From Hymenobacter rubidus (GTDB taxonomy: Bacteria > Bacteroidota > Bacteroidia > Cytophagales > Hymenobacteraceae), in NCBI RefSeq assembly GCF_016734815.1, contig NZ_JAERQF010000002.1:1-64000 (forward strand): DNA of 64,000 nucleotides, given 5' to 3'. Every line of letters starts with the position of its first letter. The first letter of the stretch is position 1. Under the pieces are notes generated by a model. The model was not told the origin of the DNA, did no database searches, and saw nothing but the letters and a program-made list of their open reading frames with translations. A program made the position numbers and the translations under genes. Shown piece after piece: positions 41,752-50,294 of this stretch.

Positions 41752-43146
41752 ATGGAATACTTACCGACAAAGACAGACCCGCTTCCTAAAAACAGTACCT
41801 TCTTCACGCTGAACCTTTTGCGGCTGCCCGGCGGCTGGTTGCGCCGTTCTCACACGTTCTACATCTGCCTGGTGGTTTCGCTGGTGCTGATGGCGGGTAC
41901 CATGCGGGCCGCCCGCTGGAACATTAATCAGGTGTTCGTGAGCGACATGGGCGGCTATTACCTGTACCTGCCTTCCGCGTTTTTGCTGAACGACCTGGGC
42001 AACGGGCAGTGGGGACTGGCCGCTTCGCGCGCGCACCAGCCCCAAACCGACCAGGTAACCAATATGGTGACGCTGCCTAACGGCAAGGTGGTCTATAAGT
42101 ACACGATGGGCATGGCGGTGGCCTACTCGCCGTTTTTCTTTCTGGCCCGCGGCATTTACTACGCCCAGGGCCGGCGGGTGACTACTGGCTACGAATACGG
42201 GTACCAATTCGCCATCACGTGGGGCTGCGTGGCCTACGTGCTGCTGGGGCTGTGGGTGCTGGGCCGGGAATTGCGTCGCTATTTCAGCGACCAGGCGGCG
42301 GCCCTGACGGTGCTTATCATCTTGCTGGGGACCAACTTGTTCACCTACACGTCCAACGAGACGATAATGTCGCACGGCACCTTGTTTCTGCTCGCCGTGC
42401 TGCTGCTGCGCTACACCCGGCGCTGGTACGAGCAAAACCCCAGTCGCTGGACCGATGCGCTGTGGCTGGGGGGCGTGGGCGGACTGCTGGTGCTCATCCG
42501 GCCTTCGGAGCTGATGCTGCTGGGCGTGCCCGTGCTGTGGGGCCTAGACAGCCGGACGGCCGTGGCCGGGCGCCTGCGTTTCTGGCGGCAGCGCTGGGGT
42601 CAGGCCCTGCTCATCGTCGGGTTGGTGGTGCTCGTTGCCGGGCAGCAGCTGGTGTTCTGGCGGCTGGTAGGCGGGCAATGGTCCGTGCCGTTCTACAAAG
42701 GCGAAGGGTTTAATTTTGCTGACCCGCACATCATTGATGGCGTGTTTAGCTTTCGCAAAGGCTGGCTGGTGTACTCGCCCTTGATGGCGCTGTCGCTGGT
42801 GGGCATTGCGTGGGCACGGCGCTGGGCCGCACCGGCTTGGCCGGTGCTGCTGGTTTTAACGCCGGTGTACTTTTACGTCACGTTTTGCTGGTGGAACTGG
42901 GAATACGGCGGCAGCTACGGTGGGCGGGCCCTCATCAGCCTCTACCCGGTGCTGGCCTTTGGGATGGCGGCGTTCTGGCAGCGGTGGCTGGGGCCGTTTC
43001 GCTTAGCGTGGTTCCCACCGGTGCTGCTGCTGCTGCTGCTGAGCATCATTCAAAACTACCAATACCTCGTGATGCTCCTGAGCTGCTGCGACATGTCGTG
43101 GGAGAAATACAAAGACCATTTTCTGGTGCTCAGCTGGCCCCATTGA
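41752..43146 (+). CDS. Multi-membrane protein between 3-HAO and ACMSD genes
   Basis: The 464-residue product has about 10 hydrophobic helices. After helix 1 it has VSDMGGYYLYLPSAF, and near the end WNWEYGGSYGGRALI, features of GT39/GT87-like membrane proteins of Bacteroidota. A run of CTG codons (about 43023-43042) encodes Leu repeats in the last helix. It starts 20 bases after 3-HAO and ends 48 bases before ACMSD, so it may be co-transcribed with them. Whether it is a transporter or a glycosyltransferase cannot be told. Confidence 0.7.
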   Translation: MEYLPTKTDPLPKNSTFFTLNLLRLPGGWLRRSHTFYICLVVSLVLMAGTMRAARWNINQVFVSDMGGYYLYLPSAFLLNDLGNGQWGLAASRAHQPQTDQVTNMVTLPNGKVVYKYTMGMAVAYSPFFFLARGIYYAQGRRVTTGYEYGYQFAITWGCVAYVLLGLWVLGRELRRYFSDQAAALTVLIILLGTNLFTYTSNETIMSHGTLFLLAVLLLRYTRRWYEQNPSRWTDALWLGGVGGLLVLIRPSELMLLGVPVLWGLDSRTAVAGRLRFWRQRWGQALLIVGLVVLVAGQQLVFWRLVGGQWSVPFYKGEGFNFADPHIIDGVFSFRKGWLVYSPLMALSLVGIAWARRWAAPAWPVLLVLTPVYFYVTFCWWNWEYGGSYGGRALISLYPVLAFGMAAFWQRWLGPFRLAWFPPVLLLLLLSIIQNYQYLVMLLSCCDMSWEKYKDHFLVLSWPH

Positions 43147-43194
43147 GGCAGGCACAGTGCCCGTCCAGTTGCCACCCCCTGCCCCGCCCCGCCC

Positions 43195-44244
43195 GTGCTT
43201 TCCATCGACATTCACACCCACATTTTGCCCGAGCGCTGGCCTGACCTGCGCGAGCGGTACGGCTACGGCGGCTTCATCCGCCTCGACCACCACAAGCCCT
43301 GCTGCGCCCGCATGATGCAGGACGACAAGTTCTTCCGCGAGGTGCAGGACAATTGCTGGGACCCCGCCGTGCGCCTGCGCGAGTACGACCAGTTGGGCGT
43401 GCAGGTGCAGGTGCTGAGCACCGTGCCCGTCATGTTCAGCTACTGGGCCCAACCGCTTGACTGCCTTGACCTGAGCCAGCTGCTCAACGACCACATTGCC
43501 GACGTGGTGCGGCGCTACCCCACCCGCTTTGTGGGCCTGGGCACTATTCCGATGCAGGCGCCCGACCTGGCCATTCGGGAGTTGGAGCGCTGCATGAAAA
43601 TCGGCCTGGCCGGCGTGCAGATTGGTTCGCATATCAACGACTGGAACCTCGACGCGCCGGAGCTTTTCGAGGTTTTCGCGGCGGCCGAGGAGTTGGGCGC
43701 CTGCGTTTTCGTGCATCCGTGGGACATGATGGCCCAGCAAAAAATGCCCAAGTACTGGCTGCCTTGGCTGGTGGGCATGCCCGCCGAAAGCACCCTGGCG
43801 CTGTGCTCGCTGATATTCGGCGGGGTGCTGGAGCGGCTGCCCAACCTGCGCGTGGCGGTGGCCCACGGCGGGGGCTCGTTTGCCAGCACCATCGGGCGCA
43901 TCGAGCACGGCTGGCAGGTGCGGCCCGATTTGTGCGCCATCGACAACCCGCACAACCCGCGCAAGTACCTGGGCAAGTTCTGGGTCGACTCGCTGGTGCA
44001 CGACCCGCTCATGCTTGATTACTTGGTGAAAACGCTGGGCGCCGACAAAATCACGCTGGGCACCGACTACCCTTTTCCGCTGGGCGAGCTGGAGCCGGGC
44101 CAGCTCATCAAATCCATGCCGTTTTCGGACGACATCAAAGCCCAAATGCTGGGCCAGAATGCGCTGGACTGGCTGGGGCTGGCCCGTGAGCGGTTTGGGC
44201 CGGTTGGCACGAGTGCCCCGAATTTTCAATTCGGCTCGCGTTGA
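43195..44244 (+). CDS. nbaD: 2-Amino-3-carboxymuconate-6-semialdehyde decarboxylase
   Basis: ACMSD removes CO2 from 2-amino-3-carboxymuconate semialdehyde, turning flow away from quinolinate and NAD. The 349-residue amidohydrolase has zinc ligands His7 and His9 (DIHTH), His174 (FVHPWD) and Asp291 (GTDYPFPLG), and the catalytic-type His224 (AHGGGSF). The start is GTG at 43195. The last ten residues ([10 protein letters not shown] and Arg) are encoded by the left arm of a palindromic repeat, so the natural C terminus may have been changed. Confidence 0.94.
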   Translation: MLSIDIHTHILPERWPDLRERYGYGGFIRLDHHKPCCARMMQDDKFFREVQDNCWDPAVRLREYDQLGVQVQVLSTVPVMFSYWAQPLDCLDLSQLLNDHIADVVRRYPTRFVGLGTIPMQAPDLAIRELERCMKIGLAGVQIGSHINDWNLDAPELFEVFAAAEELGACVFVHPWDMMAQQKMPKYWLPWLVGMPAESTLALCSLIFGGVLERLPNLRVAVAHGGGSFASTIGRIEHGWQVRPDLCAIDNPHNPRKYLGKFWVDSLVHDPLMLDYLVKTLGADKITLGTDYPFPLGELEPGQLIKSMPFSDDIKAQMLGQNALDWLGLARERFGPVGTSAPNFQFGSR

Positions 44245-44291
44245 ACGGCTAAAATTGAACGGGCCGAATTAAAAATTCGGGGTACTCGTGC
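44207..44291. repeat. Palindrome overlapping the ACMSD 3' end
   Basis: Arms 44207-44235 and 44263-44291 (29 bp, two mismatches) start GCACGAGTGCCCCGAA. The left arm codes for the ACMSD C terminus. The right arm lies 60 bases upstream of kynU. It may also act as a terminator or mRNA stabiliser. Confidence 0.8.
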
Positions 44292-44352
44292 TAAGCGGAT
44301 GCCATAACCTTTTGTTAGCATCGGCAAGGGCTTTGGGCCGACCTTTGCGGCC

Positions 44353-45627
44353 ATGACTGCCCCGCTTACCCTTGCCTCCGCGGCCGAGCTTGACGCCGCC
44401 GACCCCTTAGCTCCTTTCCGCGAGGAGTTTCACATTCCCCCGGGCCCCGACTGGAAACCGAGCGCCTACTTCTGCGGCAACTCGCTGGGCTTGCTGCCCA
44501 AGGCCGTGCAGGGGGCCCTGGAGCAGGTGCTGGCCGACTGGGCGCGTCTGGGTGTCGAGGCCCATTTCGATGGCTCCTCGCCCTGGATGCATTACCACGA
44601 AACCCTTGCCGACGCCACGGCCCGGCTGGTGGGCGCCAAGCCCATCGAAGTAGTGGTAATGAACAACCTGACGGTGAACCTGCACCTGCTGATGGTGTCG
44701 TTTTACCGGCCCACGGCCACGCGCTACAAGATTTTGATGGAAGGCGGCGCCTTCCCCTCCGACCAGTACGCCATGGAAAGCCAGGCCCGCCTGCACGGCC
44801 TTGCCCCCGACGACGCCATTGTGGAGCTGGTGCCCCGCCCCGGCGAGCACACCCTGCGCACCGAGGATATTGAAGCGAAGATTCAGGAGCTGGGCGACTC
44901 GCTGGCCACCGTTCTCATCGGCGGGGTAAACTACTACACCGGACAGGCGTTCGACATGGCGGCCATCACGAAGGCCGGCCACGCCGTGGGCGCCTACGTA
45001 GGCTTCGACCTGGCCCACGCCGCCGGCAACCTGCACTTGCAGCTGCACGACTGGGATGTGGACTTTGCCTGCTGGTGCACCTACAAATACCTGAACTCCG
45101 GTCCTGGCGGCACCTCGGGCGTGTTTGTGCACGAGCGGTTTGCCAACCGCCCCGACCTGGTGCGCCTGGCCGGCTGGTGGGGCCACGACCCCAGCGTGCG
45201 CTTCCAGATGAAAAAAGGCTTCCGGCCCATGCCCGGTGCCGCCGGCTGGCAGCTCTCCAACGCCCAGATTTTCCCGATGGCCATTCACCGCGCCAGCCTC
45301 GAAACGGTGGACCGGGCCGGCGGCATGGCGGTGCTGCGCCGCAAGAGTGAGCAGCTCACCGCCTACCTCGAATCCCAGATTTGGGCGCTGGAACTCCCGG
45401 CTTCCCAGCTCGAAATCATCACGCCGACCGACCCCGCCCAGCGCGGCTGTCAGCTCTCGATACTGGTGCACCAGCGCGGCCGCGAGCTGTTCGATTTCCT
45501 GGCGGCCCAAGGCATCATCGCCGACTGGCGCGAGCCCAATGTCATCCGGCTGGCACCCGTGCCGCTCTATAATTCGTTTGAGGACGTGGCGCGGGTAGGT
45601 GAAGCGCTCCGTCAGTTTTTTAGGTGA
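44353..45627 (+). CDS. kynU: Kynureninase
   Basis: KynU is a PLP enzyme that cleaves 3-hydroxykynurenine (or kynurenine) to 3-hydroxyanthranilate (or anthranilate) and alanine. The 424-residue fold-type I enzyme has YFCGNSLGLLP near the N terminus, GFDLAHAAGN, and the PLP Lys245 in CTYKYLNSGPGG, followed by WWGHDPS. A GACCTTTG sequence six bases before the ATG is one base off the -7 consensus. The TGA stop lies inside the first unit of a heptad repeat. Confidence 0.97.
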   Translation: MTAPLTLASAAELDAADPLAPFREEFHIPPGPDWKPSAYFCGNSLGLLPKAVQGALEQVLADWARLGVEAHFDGSSPWMHYHETLADATARLVGAKPIEVVVMNNLTVNLHLLMVSFYRPTATRYKILMEGGAFPSDQYAMESQARLHGLAPDDAIVELVPRPGEHTLRTEDIEAKIQELGDSLATVLIGGVNYYTGQAFDMAAITKAGHAVGAYVGFDLAHAAGNLHLQLHDWDVDFACWCTYKYLNSGPGGTSGVFVHERFANRPDLVRLAGWWGHDPSVRFQMKKGFRPMPGAAGWQLSNAQIFPMAIHRASLETVDRAGGMAVLRRKSEQLTAYLESQIWALELPASQLEIITPTDPAQRGCQLSILVHQRGRELFDFLAAQGIIADWREPNVIRLAPVPLYNSFEDVARVGEALRQFFR

Positions 45628-45728
45628 AAGGCAAAAGGTGAGCGTTAAACCCGCCGGCTGGGTTCTCCAGCAGTCAATTTCAACTCGTATTCATTTCCTT
45701 CTTAATTTTTAACGCTCACCTCTTAACC
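45622..45728. repeat. Heptad-periodic palindrome after kynU
   Basis: Four 7-bp units at 45622-45649 (AGGTGAA, AGGTGAG, CGTTAAA type) face four at 45701-45728 (TTTAACG, CTCACCT type). The strongest pairing is the 14-bp stem 45636-45649 with 45708-45721. It contains the kynU stop codon and ends 7 bases before the next ATG. Confidence 0.78.
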
Positions 45729-45735
45729 CTCCCTA

Positions 45736-46419
45736 ATGGAAGATTACGCCGCCAAGATGCTGCTCAAAACCGACGCAGCCCTGCGCGAATACGTGACCGG
45801 CCATGGCCAATACCGCGAGGCCGCCGTGCTGGCTGCGCTTGACGAGTTGCGCCGCCGCGGCCAGCCGGCGCCAGAAGAAGCCGCGCTACGCCCAGGGCTC
45901 GAAGCCGCCGCGCGGCGTTTTCAGGAGGAAGCCGCCCAGGCCGAGCGCCTGCGCACCGTAGCGGCCGAGGAAGTGGCCCCTGCTACAAGCCCGGCGCTGT
46001 ATTCGCCGGTCACGATTATGCTGTTTTCCATGCTGCCCACCTCCACCATGCTCACGGGCGGGGTGCTGATGTGCATGAATCTGTACCGACTCGGGAAAAA
46101 GCGGGCCACGCTGGGCTTGGCCTTGTTCATTATTGCCTACCTGTTTGTGGCGTCAACGCTGGTGAACTGGGCCGTCTTTCAGCAAGGGTTGAATCCCGTG
46201 TGGGGCATTCTGCTGTTCAACCTGCCAGCGGCGCTGGCCTACGTGCTGTGGTTTTGGCCGCGTTACGTGGGCGCCACGCCTTTCCGCAACCGGAGCGTGC
46301 TGATGCCCATTTTGGTGTGCATGCTGCTAATGTGGGGCCTGAAACAGCTCACGCCCTACCTCATAAAGCAACAGCCCAAAGAAGTGCGCCAGGAAATGGA
46401 GAAAATGATGGCGCGCTAA
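45736..46419 (+). CDS. Hypothetical membrane protein with acidic helical N terminus
   Basis: The 227-residue product has an Ala/Glu-rich helical cytosolic region (1-90, likely coiled coil) and four membrane helices (about 95-215), then a charged tail. No family is recognised. It lies 10 bases before alkB and may share its transcript. Confidence 0.72.
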   Translation: MEDYAAKMLLKTDAALREYVTGHGQYREAAVLAALDELRRRGQPAPEEAALRPGLEAAARRFQEEAAQAERLRTVAAEEVAPATSPALYSPVTIMLFSMLPTSTMLTGGVLMCMNLYRLGKKRATLGLALFIIAYLFVASTLVNWAVFQQGLNPVWGILLFNLPAALAYVLWFWPRYVGATPFRNRSVLMPILVCMLLMWGLKQLTPYLIKQQPKEVRQEMEKMMAR

Positions 46420-46429
46420 GCGGATACTT

Positions 46430-47026
46430 ATGGCTTTGCTGCCCCTGCTTCGGCCCCAGGCCGACCTGCTTTTCGACCCGGCTTTTATGCCCGCCCCGGA
46501 GGCCGATGCCCTGCTCGCGCAGCTCACCGCCGAAGTCGGCTGGGAGCAGCGGGCCATCCGCCTGTTTGGGCAGGAAATTCCGCAGCCGCGCCTCACCGCC
46601 TGGTATGGCGACGCGGCTGCCCGCTACACCTATTCCGGTCTCAGCTGGGAGCCCCGGCCCTGGCTGCCAGCCCTGGCAGCGCTACGCCAGCGCATTGAAA
46701 TTGCCAGCAGCGCCCGCTTCAACAGCGTGCTCCTGAACCTGTACCGCAACGGCCATGACAGCATGGGCTGGCACGCCGACGACGAACCTGAGCTCGGCCC
46801 AGCGCCCACCATTGCTTCGCTCAGCCTGGGCGCTACGCGCCGTTTTCGGCTGCGGCCCCGCGCAGGCTTGGCGGCCGCTCCTTTTGCCATCGACCTGCCC
46901 AGCGGCAGCCTTCTGCTCATGCGCGGGGCCACCCAGCAGCACTGGCAGCACGCCCTGCCCAAAACGGCCAAGCCCATTGGCCCGCGCCTGAACCTGACGT
47001 TCCGGCTGGTGGCCAGCGCCGGCTAG
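46430..47026 (+). CDS. alkB: AlkB-like 2-oxoglutarate/Fe(II) dioxygenase
   Basis: This is an alkylated-nucleobase demethylase of the ABH2/ABH3-like AlkB branch. The 198-residue product has YGDAAARYTYSG, NLYRNGHDSMGWHADDE with iron ligands His115 and Asp117, His174 in WQHALPK and the 2-oxoglutarate Arg in PRLNLTFR. It repairs 1-methyladenine or 3-methylcytosine in DNA by family knowledge. Its TAG stop overlaps the stop of a minus-strand small gene (shared CTAG). Confidence 0.93.
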   Translation: MALLPLLRPQADLLFDPAFMPAPEADALLAQLTAEVGWEQRAIRLFGQEIPQPRLTAWYGDAAARYTYSGLSWEPRPWLPALAALRQRIEIASSARFNSVLLNLYRNGHDSMGWHADDEPELGPAPTIASLSLGATRRFRLRPRAGLAAAPFAIDLPSGSLLLMRGATQQHWQHALPKTAKPIGPRLNLTFRLVASAG

Positions 47027-47265
47027 TAGCGAATGCCGGGGTGCCCGCACAGGCGGGGGCAAAAGCCCGCGCCCACTTCGTAGTCGCCCACCCGTAACAC
47101 AGAAACGGCTACGTATTCGAGCAAAGGCGCTGGGGCATATTTGAGCGCCTCCAGGGTTCGGCTCACTCCACGGAAAGCGGCCGGAGGCTCGTCAGCGGGA
47201 GGCTGCTCGGCCAAGGGAGCAACGGGCTTTTTCTTGGACCGGGGAAAACGGGCATTGCGAAACAT
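47023..47265 (-). CDS. Small basic protein with C-terminal GHPGIRY motif
   Basis: The 80-residue product has a basic N terminus (MFRNARFPRSKKK), a Pro/Ala-rich middle and a conserved C-terminal block RVGDYEVGAGFCPRLCGHP-GIRY. The gene at 47851 ends with the same pattern (VVGDFVVGEEADPQLVGHPDIRY when gaps are ignored). The two differ at many synonymous and non-synonymous sites, which suggests real coding sequences. No signal peptide or known family is seen. Confidence 0.55.
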   Translation of the reverse strand: MFRNARFPRSKKKPVAPLAEQPPADEPPAAFRGVSRTLEALKYAPAPLLEYVAVSVLRVGDYEVGAGFCPRLCGHPGIRY

Positions 47266-47314
47266 AAGCTGAGAACGAAAAGAGTGAAAAGAACGATTTA
47301 AACTCAACCGTAGT

Positions 47315-47330
47315 CAGCGTTGCAACGCTG
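47315..47330. promoter_or_regulatory. Perfect 16-bp palindrome upstream of the small basic gene
   Basis: CAGCGTTGCAACGCTG is fully self-complementary and lies about 50 bases upstream of the minus-strand ATG at 47265. It could be an operator for a dimeric regulator or simply a short hairpin. No regulator is nearby. Confidence 0.35.
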
Positions 47331-47438
47331 CGGCACTCGACTGTTTACAAGTAGCGTACCAAGCTGCCGATACGGTTCAGCTTCGATTTATCAGCTAATT
47401 GTTGAAAAACTGAAACGGCCTTTTCTAGCCCAGACAGT

Positions 47439-47588
47439 GAAGCTGTTTAGAAAGTCTGATTTGCCTACACGTCTGTCATCCTGAGCGCAGCGAAGGACCT
47501 TATCACGTCAGAACAACGCCTATTCTGACGTGATAAGGTCCTTCGCTGCGCTCAGGATGACAACGATTTTGACTTTCTAAACAGCTTC
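47439..47588. mobile_element. Family B element carrying a nested family A palindrome
   Basis: The terminal repeats GAAGCTGTTTAGAAAGTC (47439-47456) and its perfect reverse complement (47571-47588) are flanked by AGT on both sides, a 3-bp direct duplication. Inside, 47474-47562 is a family A palindrome. This is the reverse nesting of the locus at 4408. No open reading frame for a transposase is present. Confidence 0.72.
47474..47562. repeat. Family A palindrome, perfect 40-bp arms
   Basis: The arms 47474-47513 and 47523-47562 are exact reverse complements around a 9-base loop. It is the most perfect copy in the window and so may be the most recent. Confidence 0.9.
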
Positions 47589-47616
47589 AGTGGCAAAAAG
47601 CTCGTTTGGCAGACAT

Positions 47617-47646
47617 AAAAAAATCCCGGCCATTTACTGGTCGGGA
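47617..47646 (-). terminator. Rho-independent terminator on the minus strand
   Basis: On the minus strand an 8-bp GC-rich stem (47639-47646 with 47624-47631, one wobble pair) is followed by seven T residues (47617-47623). It lies downstream of the minus-strand small gene at 47851-48108 and supports its transcription. In the gene-free stretch 47266-47850 I see, besides this, the 16-bp palindrome and the nested repeats; no other credible gene. Confidence 0.6.
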
Positions 47647-47850
47647 CGAGTTTGGACTGTCATTTTTTCTATCCCGTCGAGCACTTAGCTGGCGCTGCGG
47701 GGCGGTGGTGGCCCCTGCTGGGGCGCCGGTTCTGTATGACAGGCAGGAAACCGGTGGCGTTAGGCGCTGCCTCAAGAGTTGGTGGGCCGGTGACAGTTTG
47801 CTTGCTTTTCGTGCCGCTTTCCTGGTTCCTCACGGCACCCACAGCCTGGG

Positions 47851-48108
47851 TTAGTACCGGATATCGGGGTGGCCCACCAGTTGCGGGTCGGCTTCTTCGC
47901 CCACCACAAAATCGCCGACCACCAGGACGGGAGAAGGTACCTGGATGGGCACAAATACCGGCACTGTGCGGCGCCAGGCGGCGGTGCTTGGTTTAAAGCG
48001 CGCAGCCGCTGTCAGGGGTAGCACTATTAAAATAGCGCGGCGGCTGGCGGTGCGGCAGCGCCACCGCATGTACCCTACGCGCTTGTAACGGAATCGGAAA
48101 TGCGTCAT
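47851..48108 (-). CDS. Small basic protein with C-terminal GHPDIRY motif
   Basis: The 85-residue product has an Arg-rich N terminus with a short hydrophobic stretch (RRAILIVLPLTAAA) and a C-terminal block LVVGDFVVGEEADPQ-LVGHPDIRY shared with the 47023 gene. The N-terminal halves are unrelated. A minus-strand terminator follows at 47617. No known family is recognised. Confidence 0.55.
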   Translation of the reverse strand: MTHFRFRYKRVGYMRWRCRTASRRAILIVLPLTAAARFKPSTAAWRRTVPVFVPIQVPSPVLVVGDFVVGEEADPQLVGHPDIRY

Positions 48109-48259
48109 AGCAGAAAGTAGTTTAGTTCTAATTCGTCAAAGGTCCGCCACGGGTTGCCTGCATGGGGGTTTTTCCGACTAGTCATATAAAATACTCGCTG
48201 AGTGCAACCCAAGCAACGACGGGAATTTGCCGGGGCCAGCCAAAGCGCCAGCGCCGTTG

Positions 48260-48267
48260 TAGTTTCG
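48260..48267 (+). promoter_or_regulatory. Possible -7 element for kmo
   Basis: TAGTTTCG differs from TAnnTTTG at one position and lies 32 bases upstream of the ATG at 48300. Confidence 0.35.
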
Positions 48268-48299
48268 CTGCCCCACCACCGTTGTTTGCTTTCCCGCGC

Positions 48300-49673
48300 A
48301 TGTCCTCCTCCTCGCCCTTGCCGCCTACTGCCGAGCCCCTCACCGTGATGGGGGCCGGCTTGGTGGGCTCGTTGCTCTCGCTGTATCTGGCCCGGCGCGG
48401 CCATCCGGTGCGGGTATTTGAGCGCCGCGCCGACCCGCGCCGGGCCGGGTTTCAGGAAGGCCGTTCTATCAATTTGGCCCTGTCGGACCGCGGCTGGCGG
48501 GCACTGGGCGGCGTGGGCGTGGCCAACGACATTCGCCAGGTATGCATTCCGATGACCGGCCGCGTGATGCACGACGTGCACGGCAACCTGACGCGCCAGC
48601 CCTACGGCCACGAGGGCCAGGCCATCTATTCGGTAAACCGCGGCCACCTCAACCGCCGCCTGCTCGACCTGGCCGAAGCCCAGACCGGCGTGGAATTGCA
48701 TTTCGGCCAGCAATGCCTCGGCATCGACCTCAAAAAGCAGGAATTGCACCTGCTGGATACTGCTACGCAGCAGGAACACCACGTGCCATATACCCGCCTG
48801 TTTGGCACCGATGGGGCCTTTTCGGCGGTGCGCAGCGCCTTGCAGCGCACCGACCGCTACGACTATTCGCAGGAATACCTGGAGTATGGCTACAAGGAGC
48901 TGACCATCGAGGCCGGCCCCGGCGGAGCTTGGCAGCTGGAGAAAAACGCCCTGCACATCTGGCCGCGCGGCCAGTACCTGATGATTGCGCTGCCCAACCT
49001 GAACGGCTCTTTCAACTGCACCCTGTTTTTTCCCTACGAAGGAGCCGAGAGCTTCGCGGCCCTGCAAACGCCGGCCGATGTGACGGCTTTTTTCACCCGC
49101 GTTTTTCCGGATGCCGTGCCCATGATGCCGGACCTGACCAAGGAATTTTTTGAGCACCCCACGGGCTCGTTGGTCACTATTCGCTGTTTCCCGTGGAAAT
49201 ACGCGGACGATGTGCTGCTGCTCGGCGACGCGGCCCACGCCATCGTGCCTTTCTACGGGCAAGGCATGAACGCCGGCTTCGAGGATTGCAGCGTGCTCAA
49301 CGAGCTGCTCGACCAGCACGGCGACGCCGACTGGGCCGCGGTTTTTGCCGAGTTTCAGCAGCAGCGCAAGCCCAACAACGACGCCATGGCCGACCTGGCC
49401 GTGTACAACTTCGTGGAGATGCGCGACCGGGTGGCCGACCCACGCTTCCTGCTCCAAAAGAAGCTGGAAGCCAAAATTTCGGCCCAATTCCCTGGCCGCT
49501 GGACGCCGCTCTACTCGCAGGTCACGTTTTCGCACACGCCCTACGCCGAGGCCTGGGCCGCTGGTCAGCGCCAGGATGCCATCATGGCCCGCCTCATGCC
49601 CCATATCCAAACCGAGGCCGATTACGACACGCCCGCCGTGCAGGCGCTGGTGCAGCAGGAAATGGGCCGTTAG
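48300..49673 (+). CDS. kmo: Kynurenine 3-monooxygenase
   Basis: KMO is a flavin monooxygenase that hydroxylates kynurenine to 3-hydroxykynurenine with NADPH and O2. The 457-residue product has the FAD motif MGAGLVGS, the GRSINLALSDRG segment typical of KMO, YSVNRGHLNRRLL (substrate and FAD contacts) and the second FAD block DAAHAIVPFYGQGMNAGFED. Start ATG 48300 is preferred; a longer extension to 48162 has no family support. It lies 2.7 kb past kynU. Confidence 0.95.
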   Translation: MSSSSPLPPTAEPLTVMGAGLVGSLLSLYLARRGHPVRVFERRADPRRAGFQEGRSINLALSDRGWRALGGVGVANDIRQVCIPMTGRVMHDVHGNLTRQPYGHEGQAIYSVNRGHLNRRLLDLAEAQTGVELHFGQQCLGIDLKKQELHLLDTATQQEHHVPYTRLFGTDGAFSAVRSALQRTDRYDYSQEYLEYGYKELTIEAGPGGAWQLEKNALHIWPRGQYLMIALPNLNGSFNCTLFFPYEGAESFAALQTPADVTAFFTRVFPDAVPMMPDLTKEFFEHPTGSLVTIRCFPWKYADDVLLLGDAAHAIVPFYGQGMNAGFEDCSVLNELLDQHGDADWAAVFAEFQQQRKPNNDAMADLAVYNFVEMRDRVADPRFLLQKKLEAKISAQFPGRWTPLYSQVTFSHTPYAEAWAAGQRQDAIMARLMPHIQTEADYDTPAVQALVQQEMGR

Positions 49674-49675
49674 GC

Positions 49676-50092
49676 CTAGCGCAGGGCCAGTTCTGTCCCG
49701 TCGAGGGAAAAGGCGGTGCCGTTCAGCTGCTGGCGCAGCACGGCGTAGGTGTTGTGCTGGCTGGCCGTCAGCACGCTGTGGATGGCCAGCAGGTATTCGT
49801 GCCGGACCAGGGTGGCGGTGGCGGTGGTAGCGGCCAGCGCCAGTGCCGTCCGCTCGGCCAGGGTGTAGCAGGCCACGGCGTGCCGCTGCACATTGCTCAG
49901 CACCAGGGCATCGCTCAGGTAAGCGGCAATGCGGCCGGCTTCGCGCACCTGCGGGGCAAAGCTCGGGGCAGCGGTTTCGTTGCGGGCTTCGTCTTCGGCG
50001 GCGGTTAGGGCTTTGGGCCGGTGATGAGCTCCGGCAAAGGTGCTGCTGGCCAGCAGGACTGCCAGGGGCCCTACAATTTGCTTAAAACGCAT
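49676..50092 (-). CDS. Hypothetical secreted protein
   Basis: The 138-residue product has a signal peptide (IVGPLAVLLASSTFAGA), then a helical domain rich in Ala/Leu with LTASQHNTYAVLRQQLN near the end, a pattern like the LTxxQ segments of small periplasmic Spy-like sensors. That likeness is weak. The stop is two bases from the convergent kmo stop. Confidence 0.6.
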   Translation of the reverse strand: MRFKQIVGPLAVLLASSTFAGAHHRPKALTAAEDEARNETAAPSFAPQVREAGRIAAYLSDALVLSNVQRHAVACYTLAERTALALAATTATATLVRHEYLLAIHSVLTASQHNTYAVLRQQLNGTAFSLDGTELALR

Positions 50093-50294
50093 GATAACGG
50101 AACGAAGAAGTAGAACCCAAACAGCTAGTTCAGGCTGTGATATTTATGGAAAACAAAGCTAAACCGTAGATTCATACCGTATGCCTGGCGAAGTCTAATT
50201 GTCGAATTTTGCCCACTAAGTGGTTACTTTATGTCGGCGAATGAACAATTTGCTAGTTTAGCCGCTTAGCGCACTATGCTCTTCCCCTCCTTCT

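Noticed and set aside
43020..43042. CTG trinucleotide run considered as a phase-variable tract
   Set aside because: It is a multiple of three inside a Leu-rich membrane helix, so slippage would not shift the frame, and Leu runs are common in such helices.
47606..47854. Possible 82-residue plus-strand protein
   Set aside because: It runs through the minus-strand terminator and next to the mobile element, and has Arg/Ala/Trp-rich shadow-like composition.
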